Shown here: positions 57,709-64,000 of the stretch, in pieces
Layout of the letters: each line of letters begins with the position of its first letter
How positions within the stretch are numbered: position 1 is the first letter of the stretch
DNA from: Polynucleobacter necessarius
GTDB lineage: Bacteria > Pseudomonadota > Gammaproteobacteria > Burkholderiales > Burkholderiaceae
Length of the DNA: 64,000 nt
Direction of reading: 5' to 3'
Assembly: GCF_900096765.1 (NCBI RefSeq)
Contig: NZ_LT615228.1
Coordinates: 192,669-256,668 of the forward strand
Made by a program: the position numbers and the translations under genes
The notes under the pieces: generated by a model
Told to the model about the DNA's origin: nothing
Databases searched by the model: none
Seen by the model: the letters and a program-made list of their open reading frames with translations, nothing else

Positions 57709-59997
57709 TTAAGCTAATTGGGTGCGCATGCTTGGCCGCCACCTTTTCAATAGTAAGGCGTTACTCAATACGCAAAAACTTGAAAGTGCCATTGCGCTTC
57801 CAGCCAGCATGGGTGATAAATAGCCCAGCGCCGCCAAAGGAATGCCAGTGCAGTTAAAAATAAATGCCCAAAATAAGTTTTGCTGAATTTTGATCCACGT
57901 ACGTTTAGATATATCAATTGCATCAGCGACTAATTGCGGATCACCGCGCATCAGCGTGATACCTGCAGCTTGCATTGCTACATCTGTTCCTGTCGACATG
58001 GCCATGCCCACATCGGCACTTGCTAAAGCGGGTGCATCATTGACGCCATCCCCCACCATTGCTACCCATTGACGGTTTTGGTTTGGTCCTGATGCTTGAA
58101 GCTTGCGAATGATGTCTGCTTTATAGCCTGGCATCACTTGTCCAAAGACTTGATCGATTCCGATGGATTGTCCCACGCGTTTAGCTGCAACATTGTTATC
58201 GCCTGAGATCATGACGGTCTGAATATGAAGTTGGTGTAAAGCAGTTACGGATTGCTTTGAGCCTTCCTTAATTTTGTCGCCAAAGACAATAATTGCAAGA
58301 GGCCTTGGCGGAATAGTCTGAAGCATCAATACTGAAATCGTTTGCCCGGACTCTAGATGATCGCGAGCTTTTTCTAGAATAACTGTGTGATAACTGTTTT
58401 CTTCTAAGGAGGCAATGCTTTGTAGTGATAAAGGTTGATTGATCAAGGGTCCCAAGCTAGGCGTGCCGCTAATTCCAATACCTGGAAGCGCTCTACTTTG
58501 TAGGGGGTTAATGGGTGTAACTCCCGCTGCTTTTGCTGCCTCGATTAGAGCCTTTGCAAGGGGATGCTCGCTACCCATTTGCAATCCGGCTGCGCTTGCT
58601 AAAAGTTCTTTGGAATCTACTTTATCCGACAAGGGAATCAAAGCCAACATTGTTGGCTTGCCATGAGTGAGTGTTCCAGTTTTATCGAAGGCAACAATAT
58701 TGAGTCGATGCGCCAATTCAAGAACCTGTGGATCTTTAATGAGGATGCCGAAACGCGCTGCAACACCTGTTCCCGCCATGATTGCTGCTGGGGTTGCTAG
58801 ACCCAGCGCGCATGGGCAGGCTATCACTAGAACAGAGACGGCTCTCAAAACGGCAGTCGATGCTGAATCTAAATAGATCCAGTTCATTAATCCCGTTAAA
58901 AGGGCAATTACAATAACGCTGGGAACAAATATTGCACTCACTTGATCCACCAACTTTTGGATTGGGGCTTTTTGTGTTTGCGCATCTTCAACTAAGGTAA
59001 TAATTTTAGATAGAACGCTCTCCACACCAACAGCCTGGGCATCTATCACTAATACACCCTCGCCATTAAGAGACCCGCCAATCACTCGGGCACCCAGCAT
59101 TTTTTTGACAGCTTCACTCTCGCCGGTGAGGAGTGATTCATCAACATGGCTGTTGCCAAAAATGATTTGCCCGTCTACTGGGATGCGTTCACCAGGCATC
59201 ACTAGAATCCGATCTTTTGGAAAGATCTGATCTAAGGGGAGCTCGCGAAAGTGATCCAAAAAAGGACTGCCGTCAATGGACGTATCTGGAGGTAATACCT
59301 TGGCATTCTCTGGCCAGAGATTTTGAAGGGCGCGGATAGCTTCGCTGGTTTGCTGTTTTGCTCTTGCCTCTAACCATTTTCCCAGTAACACCATACAGAT
59401 GATGACGGCTGAGCCCTCAAAGTACAGCTCATGTTTAGCATGTGGTGAGACAAGCATGTAATAGATGCTTAAGCCGTATGCAGCACTTGTGCCTAAGGCG
59501 ACTAATAAGTCCATATTGCCTGAGCTGGCAATGAGAGACTTCAAACCAGATTTGTAAAAACGCCATCCTAGAAAAAACTGAACTGGGGTTGCGAGAAGTA
59601 GTTGCCAATCTGGTGCGAGAGACCAATGAATTCCGAACGGCATAAAAAGCATCGGCAAAAAGAGTGGGGCGGACAGCGTAAAGCCGAGTAACACTCGTCC
59701 TAGACCATCTGACCCCCAAAAAGTTAGAGCTTTACTTGCTTGAGCATTTCCCTGGGGGTTGCTCGGCTGGGCCGTATATCCGGCTTTCTGGACAGCATTG
59801 ATGACTTGCTCAAGGCTGGTCCTAGACCCCATCTTCAATCTAATCTTTGCCTGCTCAGTCGCCAAATTGACGCTAGCAGCCTCCACCCCCGGTATGTGAT
59901 CGAGCGCCTTTTCAACCCGACTTACGCAGGAGGCACAGGTCATGCCGCCAATGTCGAGGGTAAACAGCGAGGGAGTAGCATCTTTTGGGGGTTTCAT
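57709..59997 (-). CDS. copA: copper-translocating P1B-type ATPase
   Basis: The 762-residue protein has one heavy-metal-associated domain with GMTCASC (Cys21, Cys24), then eight membrane segments. The membrane CPC is at 394-396, the phosphorylation motif DKTGT has Asp438, TGES is at 291-294, and the hinge GDGVNDAPAL completes the family set. It pumps Cu+ out of the cytosol with ATP. The divergent gene 51 bp away is a CopZ-like metallochaperone, so this is a copper export unit. No CueR gene is seen beside it. Confidence 0.96.
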   Translation of the reverse strand: MKPPKDATPSLFTLDIGGMTCASCVSRVEKALDHIPGVEAASVNLATEQAKIRLKMGSRTSLEQVINAVQKAGYTAQPSNPQGNAQASKALTFWGSDGLGRVLLGFTLSAPLFLPMLFMPFGIHWSLAPDWQLLLATPVQFFLGWRFYKSGLKSLIASSGNMDLLVALGTSAAYGLSIYYMLVSPHAKHELYFEGSAVIICMVLLGKWLEARAKQQTSEAIRALQNLWPENAKVLPPDTSIDGSPFLDHFRELPLDQIFPKDRILVMPGERIPVDGQIIFGNSHVDESLLTGESEAVKKMLGARVIGGSLNGEGVLVIDAQAVGVESVLSKIITLVEDAQTQKAPIQKLVDQVSAIFVPSVIVIALLTGLMNWIYLDSASTAVLRAVSVLVIACPCALGLATPAAIMAGTGVAARFGILIKDPQVLELAHRLNIVAFDKTGTLTHGKPTMLALIPLSDKVDSKELLASAAGLQMGSEHPLAKALIEAAKAAGVTPINPLQSRALPGIGISGTPSLGPLINQPLSLQSIASLEENSYHTVILEKARDHLESGQTISVLMLQTIPPRPLAIIVFGDKIKEGSKQSVTALHQLHIQTVMISGDNNVAAKRVGQSIGIDQVFGQVMPGYKADIIRKLQASGPNQNRQWVAMVGDGVNDAPALASADVGMAMSTGTDVAMQAAGITLMRGDPQLVADAIDISKRTWIKIQQNLFWAFIFNCTGIPLAALGYLSPMLAGSAMALSSFCVLSNALLLKRWRPSMRTQLA

Positions 59998-60048
59998 ATA
60001 TAAGATAATCTACCCCATACCAAGTAAATTCAAGAGAGAGGGGTCTAT

Positions 60049-60243
60049 ATGTTGAGTCTTAAAGTATCGGGCATGACCTGTGGTGGCTGTATCAATGCAG
60101 TGACAAGAGCAGTGCAAGCTCAAGACCCAGGCGCTCGAGTTCAGGCAGATTTGGTTACCCAGATCGTCCAGCTCGAGACCACTTTATCACTGGCACAGGT
60201 CAGTCAACTGATTACGGATGCTGGATTTCCGGTGGTAAATTAA
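60049..60243 (+). CDS. copZ: CopZ-like heavy-metal-associated metallochaperone
   Basis: The 64-residue single-domain protein has the metal-binding loop GMTCGGC and the ferredoxin-like pattern of Atx1/CopZ proteins. It passes Cu+ to CopA. Divergent from copA, with 51 bp between start codons; a GAGAGAGGGG ribosome binding site lies ahead of the ATG. Confidence 0.93.
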   Translation: MLSLKVSGMTCGGCINAVTRAVQAQDPGARVQADLVTQIVQLETTLSLAQVSQLITDAGFPVVN

Positions 60244-60431
60244 CCTGCGTTTTAGATGGTCTTTTGGAAATTACAACTGCGATCAGATCGTTGATGGGGT
60301 TTGATTAATCTGGCAATCCCACTTCAAGCAAATTTTTGCTGGTGCGGTTAATCTACCCGCTATTTCATTAGAAATCATTTCAGGTATTTTTTGGGAGACA
60401 AGCCCTCAAATACGGACCATAGGAGAAAGTA
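60244..60431 (+). promoter_or_regulatory. gap between copZ and the Mrp gene
   Basis: The 188 bp hold a good ribosome binding site AGGAGAAA just before the GTG at 60432 and a short open stretch (to about 60310) ending in RSLMGFD that I cannot relate to any family. No terminator hairpin or RNA gene is seen, so only the promoter for the next operon is expected here. Confidence 0.35.
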
Positions 60432-61520
60432 GTGTCAGTCACTGTAGAAGCCGTACAAGCAGCATTAAAGGGCTTAATTGACCCCAATACAAAAGTTGAT
60501 TATGTAACGGCAAAAAATGTAAAGAACTTAAAAGTTGAGAATGGCGACATTTCCTTAGATATCGTCCTAGGCTACCCTGCAAAAAGTCAGTTTGATGCTA
60601 TTCGTAAATCAGTGATCAACGCTATCCGTGAATTGCCAGGTGTTACGAACGTCAGCGTCAATGTCACCAGCCAGATCGTCGCACATGCTGTTCAGCGCGG
60701 TGTCAAGTTATTGCCTGGCGTAAAAAATATTATTGCTATTGCTAGCGGTAAAGGCGGTGTTGGTAAATCAACTACTGCAGTGAATCTAGCCTTAGCCTTA
60801 GCAGCAGAAGGTGCTCAAGTAGGCATCTTGGATGCCGATATTTATGGTCCAAGCCAGCCGATGATGTTAGGGATCACTGGCAGACCAGAGTCTCTTGAAG
60901 AAAATACGATTGAGCCAATGGAAGGTCATGGATTGCAGGCAAGCTCTATTGGTTTCTTAATTGATGATGATGCTCCGATGGTGTGGCGCGGTCCCATGGT
61001 TACTTCTGCGCTAGAGCAGTTGCTTCGTCAAACCCGTTGGCGCGATTTAGATTATCTGATTGTGGATATGCCACCAGGTACTGGAGATATTCAACTCACC
61101 TTGTCCCAGAAAGTTCCAGTAACAGGTTCTGTTATTGTGACCACCCCGCAAGATATCGCCTTACTTGATGCGCGTAAGGGCCTCAAGATGTTTGAAAAAG
61201 TCGGGGTACCTATCATTGGCATTATTGAAAACATGAGTACTTATGTGTGTCCAAGCTGTGGACATGAAGAGCATGTATTTGGTGCCGGTGGCGGTGAAAA
61301 AATGTGTCAAGAGTATGGTGTCGACTTTTTGGGCGCTTTGCCACTCAATCTTTCAATTCGTGAGCAGGCAGATTCCGGTCGTCCCACTGTGGTTGCTGAC
61401 CCAGATGGTGCAATTAGTGCGATTTACAAAAACATTGCTAGACAGGTCGCCATTCGAGTTGCTACCCTATCTAAAGACATGAGCAGCAAGTTTCCAAATA
61501 TCGTGGTTCAAAATACCTGA
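60432..61520 (+). CDS. apbC: Mrp/ApbC-family iron-sulfur carrier ATPase
   Basis: A GTG start gives 362 residues. An N-terminal MIP18-like domain (about 1-95) is followed by a deviant Walker A loop IASGKGGVGKSTTAVNLALA. The family's metal-binding CxxC is in VCPSCGHEEHVFG. It is a scaffold or carrier that transfers 4Fe-4S clusters to apoproteins. The genes behind it encode an Fe-S protein with several clusters, a likely client. Sequence complete. Confidence 0.96.
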   Translation: MSVTVEAVQAALKGLIDPNTKVDYVTAKNVKNLKVENGDISLDIVLGYPAKSQFDAIRKSVINAIRELPGVTNVSVNVTSQIVAHAVQRGVKLLPGVKNIIAIASGKGGVGKSTTAVNLALALAAEGAQVGILDADIYGPSQPMMLGITGRPESLEENTIEPMEGHGLQASSIGFLIDDDAPMVWRGPMVTSALEQLLRQTRWRDLDYLIVDMPPGTGDIQLTLSQKVPVTGSVIVTTPQDIALLDARKGLKMFEKVGVPIIGIIENMSTYVCPSCGHEEHVFGAGGGEKMCQEYGVDFLGALPLNLSIREQADSGRPTVVADPDGAISAIYKNIARQVAIRVATLSKDMSSKFPNIVVQNT

Positions 61521-61526
61521 GGATTT

Positions 61527-62066
61527 ATGCGCTTTGCAGTGCTAATGCGAAAGCAAAATATGGATAACCCATGGATTTCTTATCGATGGGTTCCTCAAGA
61601 AGTATTGCCAGACTTTGGGCAATTCAGTGCCAATCATGAGCAAATCAACCGCATAGCGGGAAAATTCTTGGAGCGTGATTCTGAGGGTGAGTCTTGGCTC
61701 TTTACCGGTTATGAACTCAATCTATTTCCTGATGAGGCAGAAGGCTACTACCTTAATGTTTCAGCTACTACCCCATGTTGGTTTGTGATGTGGCGCTTAG
61801 AGGAGGATGTCGAGCGCTATGTGGATGAGTCATCTATTCCTATGGCCAAATCAGAAGCAAGTCTTGCCGTGCCTCATCGCATTTGTGTCAGTTATAACGA
61901 AGCAGCTCGTTTGCTAGATGGCGGTGAATCGGTAGATACAGTCCCCTTGAATGATGAGCATAATTCTTGGTTGCAAGAGTATGTCGATCAAAAGTACCGA
62001 CCTGAACCTAAAAAGCGTCATAAACCTGCCTCATTTAAAGGCGCTGAGCGTCCGGCGGAGGAGTAA
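61527..62066 (+). CDS. DUF3305 protein
   Basis: The 179-residue protein begins MRFAVLMRKQNMDNPWISYR and has GEGEE-like acidic and WLFTGYELNLFPDEAEGYYL segments, the DUF3305 core. No enzyme motif is apparent. It sits in the conserved group DUF3305-DUF3306-4Fe-4S that in betaproteobacteria accompanies formate dehydrogenase maturation genes, so it may assist that enzyme. It overlaps DUF3306 by one base. Confidence 0.85.
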   Translation: MRFAVLMRKQNMDNPWISYRWVPQEVLPDFGQFSANHEQINRIAGKFLERDSEGESWLFTGYELNLFPDEAEGYYLNVSATTPCWFVMWRLEEDVERYVDESSIPMAKSEASLAVPHRICVSYNEAARLLDGGESVDTVPLNDEHNSWLQEYVDQKYRPEPKKRHKPASFKGAERPAEE

Positions 62067-62626
62067 TGGCAGATGGTTTTCTAACTCGCTGGTCCCGAAG
62101 AAAATCAGGCAAGCTTGATGAACCGGTTGAGGCAAAAAAAGAAGTAGACCTTCCGGCTGAGGTGGTGAGTGTTCCTAATCATCCAGTGTTACCTGCTGTC
62201 ACCCTGGATGATGTAGAAAAGATTGATCCATTAGCGCCAGACTTTTCCGCATTTATGAAATCTGATGTCGATCCTGCCGTGCAGCAGGCTGCTCTGAAAA
62301 AGATGTTTAGCGACCCGCACTTCAATGTTATGGATGGTCTAGATATTTATATAGATGACTATTCCAAGCCAGATCCGTTACCCGCTGGAATGCTGCAAAG
62401 AATGGCGCAAAGTGAGATGCTCAAGTTGTTTAGCAGGCCAAATGATGAGGAAGGTTCTGCTAAGCCACCGGAGAGTAATTTAAAAACAGACAACCCTTTA
62501 ATTGGGGCTACTCAGTCTAGTTCTGTTACGACTTCTGATGTATCTTCTGCAGAAGAGATGCCCAGCGTCGATAATGCATTCGAACCAATTAATCAAAAGA
62601 AACAGTCTTCAGAAAATAGCCAATGA
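62066..62626 (+). CDS. DUF3306 protein
   Basis: The 186-residue protein begins MADGFLTRWSRRKSGKLDE. It has the conserved PDFSAFMKSDVDPAVQQAAL and KMFSDPHFNVMDGLDIYIDD segments and a low-complexity Ser/Asn C-terminus. No catalytic residues are evident. It is coupled to DUF3305 (one-base overlap) and to the ferredoxin-type gene behind it (ATGA overlap), so the three are expected to act together. Confidence 0.85.
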   Translation: MADGFLTRWSRRKSGKLDEPVEAKKEVDLPAEVVSVPNHPVLPAVTLDDVEKIDPLAPDFSAFMKSDVDPAVQQAALKKMFSDPHFNVMDGLDIYIDDYSKPDPLPAGMLQRMAQSEMLKLFSRPNDEEGSAKPPESNLKTDNPLIGATQSSSVTTSDVSSAEEMPSVDNAFEPINQKKQSSENSQ

Positions 62627-64000
62627 GTCAACAATTAGTCTGTAACTGCAATAGCACTATGCCCTTGGATGAAATGGCCTTAGGTGTTCCAATGCATCAT
62701 GCTTTGTGTAGGCAGGAAGTGGGTTCTTTCTTAAAAGCATTAGATGGTGATGATTCTGTAGTAGTTGCTTGTACCCAAGAGGCTGCCCTATTTGGTGAGT
62801 TGGCAGATCAGTCTGAAAAACCCCTGGTAGCTCCGCTGCGTTTTGTCAATATTCGCGAAATGGCTGGCTGGACACAAGAGGCAAAGTTCTCGGGTCCAAA
62901 AATTGCTGCATTACTTGCTTTAGCGCAAATGCCAGAGGCCGATCCAGTCCCTGAAGTGAATTATGAAAGCCAGGGTCGATTACTCATTGTGGGTCCAGGC
63001 CCACAAGCGCTGCCTTGGGCAGAAAAGCTCAGCAACTCATTGGATGTGTCCGTTCTCTGTACCAAGCCTAGCGATTTGCCATTGACACGAAATTATCCAA
63101 TCTATAGTGGCACAGTTACCAAGTTAGAAGGGTATCTCGGTAAGTTTTCAGTTGATTGGGAATTACGAAATCCTATTGATCCAGAAATGTGCACTCGCTG
63201 TGGCGCGTGTGTCGAGGTTTGCCCTGAAAATGCCATCGATGCCTCTTTTCAGATTGATTTAGATAAATGCAAGTCACATCGCGCTTGCGTCACTGCATGC
63301 GCTAGCATCGGAGCCATTGCATTTGATCGTGTAGACCGCAGTCGTAATGCAGAGTTTGACCTCATTCTGGATTTACGCACAAATCCACAAATGCGCATGA
63401 GTCAGACTCCTCAAGGTTACTTTGCACCAGGGAAAGACCCTTTAGATCAAGCACTGATAGTCAATCAGTTGCTTGAGATGGTGGGTGAGTTTCAGAAGCC
63501 AAAATATTTTGCTTACAACGACAAGATCTGCGCTCATGGCCGCAATGGCAAAGTAGGGTGCAATGCTTGTATCGATGTTTGCTCTACCGGTGCAATTGGT
63601 TCTGTCTTTAAGGGCGGGCAGGGTAGCGTCGAAGTTAATCCGAATTTATGTATGGGTTGTGGCGCTTGCGCTACAGCGTGCCCATCGGGCGCAATTCGCT
63701 ACAACTTTCCCAGCGTTGCTCATCAGGGCAAAGAGTTGAAAACAATTGCTACAGTGTTTGCAGAGCAGACTAAGAAAAACAAATTAACTTTGACACCTAG
63801 TTTGCTTCTCCATTCTCATCAGGAGGGCGCCAGCCTGATTGAAAGTTTGGGACGAGCTTCTCACTTGTACCCAAAGCAGTTTGAAGGATTGCCTGCATTT
63901 CTTATTCCTTATGGTGTTGAGCATATCGCTTCAACCGGATTGGACTTATGGCTAGGCGCCTTAGCTTATGGTTATTCTGAAGTTATCTTGCTGCTGAGTG
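62623..64000 (+). CDS. 4Fe-4S ferredoxin-type protein, partial (runs past window end)
   Basis: From the ATG overlapping the DUF3306 stop the frame stays open to base 64000 (459 codons shown). Cluster motifs are CTRCGACVEVCP, CKSHRACVTACA, GCNACIDVC and CMGCGACATACP, pointing to four 4Fe-4S sites in two ferredoxin-like pairs. The N-terminal 180 residues hold a Rossmann-like loop (LIVGPGPQALPW). It probably carries electrons for, or helps mature, the formate dehydrogenase usually encoded next. The end is outside the window. Confidence 0.9.
   Translation, partial: MSQQLVCNCNSTMPLDEMALGVPMHHALCRQEVGSFLKALDGDDSVVVACTQEAALFGELADQSEKPLVAPLRFVNIREMAGWTQEAKFSGPKIAALLALAQMPEADPVPEVNYESQGRLLIVGPGPQALPWAEKLSNSLDVSVLCTKPSDLPLTRNYPIYSGTVTKLEGYLGKFSVDWELRNPIDPEMCTRCGACVEVCPENAIDASFQIDLDKCKSHRACVTACASIGAIAFDRVDRSRNAEFDLILDLRTNPQMRMSQTPQGYFAPGKDPLDQALIVNQLLEMVGEFQKPKYFAYNDKICAHGRNGKVGCNACIDVCSTGAIGSVFKGGQGSVEVNPNLCMGCGACATACPSGAIRYNFPSVAHQGKELKTIATVFAEQTKKNKLTLTPSLLLHSHQEGASLIESLGRASHLYPKQFEGLPAFLIPYGVEHIASTGLDLWLGALAYGYSEVILLLS

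Noticed and set aside
59998-60048. CueR operator between copA and copZ
   Set aside because: CCCC and GGGG stretches face each other, but spacing and sequence do not fit the known dyad.
60250-60320. Remnant of a CueR-type regulator behind copZ
   Set aside because: The short open stretch has no helix-turn-helix pattern or Cys ligands; nothing supports it.
1-64000. tRNA, rRNA, CRISPR, insertion sequence or prophage
   Set aside because: No cloverleaf, spaced repeat series, transposase or phage gene was found on reading either strand; a covariance-model scan was not possible.

Overview
The window looks like a chromosomal segment of a betaproteobacterium of the order Burkholderiales, most likely genus Polynucleobacter. 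The reasons are the block order rpsB-tsf-pyrH-frr-uppS-cdsA-dxr-rseP-bamA-skp-lpxD-fabZ-lpxA-lpxB-rnhB, the moderate GC content, the small intergenic gaps, and the DUF3305/DUF3306 and ATP-grasp/alpha-E/Anbu neighbourhoods. The genus assignment is an inference from gene order and protein style, not from a database match. No rRNA, tRNA, CRISPR array, insertion sequence or prophage was seen.

Layout. 1-15.7 kb: methionine aminopeptidase (cut by the window edge) diverges from a long housekeeping run for translation, UMP kinase, isoprenoid and phospholipid precursors, outer-membrane assembly and lipid A. 15.7-21.7 kb: PEP synthase with its regulator, then a CoA-transferase/HMG-CoA-lyase/VOC set. 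21.7-26 kb (minus strand): the circularly permuted ATP-grasp, alpha-E, transglutaminase and Anbu-protease operon. 26-30.4 kb: smpB, ratA, rnfH, guaB, guaA. 30.6-43 kb: an accessory block with a hydrolase, a FabI-like reductase, a two-subunit CoA-transferase, a GNAT protein, a PHA-synthase-like DUF3141 protein, MaoC-phosphotransacetylase, acetate kinase, an HU-like protein, a beta-barrel protein and a CorA-type transporter. 43-48 kb: small proteins, a ferritin-like DUF455 protein, a B12-binding radical SAM enzyme and two paralogous lipoproteins. 48-52 kb: queE, queD, tadA, an LD-carboxypeptidase, a SOUL protein and rlmJ. 52-57.7 kb: envelope glycan genes. 57.7-60.2 kb: copper export. 60.4-64 kb: an Fe-S carrier and the start of a formate-dehydrogenase-type accessory cluster.

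The most striking property is the number of broken genes. Reading between frames shows eight genes interrupted: rseP, a transglutaminase (in-frame amber codon just before its catalytic Asp), a 106-codon gene, the MaoC-phosphotransacetylase fusion (two mutually compensating T-run indels), ackA, a small minus-strand gene carrying a 14-bp tandem duplication, the DUF455 gene and a SOUL gene. Most lesions are single-base length changes, usually in or beside short homopolymer runs. In addition there are short perfect tandem duplications in map, the guaB leader, the guaB/guaA junction and the 43.2-kb gene. This fits early genome erosion, as known for Polynucleobacter symbionts of Euplotes ciliates, or a draft sequence with homopolymer errors. 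The nonsense codon and the 14-bp duplication argue that at least part of it is real.

The candidates for less-described biology are the acetyl-phosphate/PHA-synthase-like block (30.6-41 kb), the DUF455/B12-radical-SAM/twin-lipoprotein cluster (43.5-48.1 kb), and the peptide-tagging/Anbu operon with an NtrC-like palindrome in front of it.
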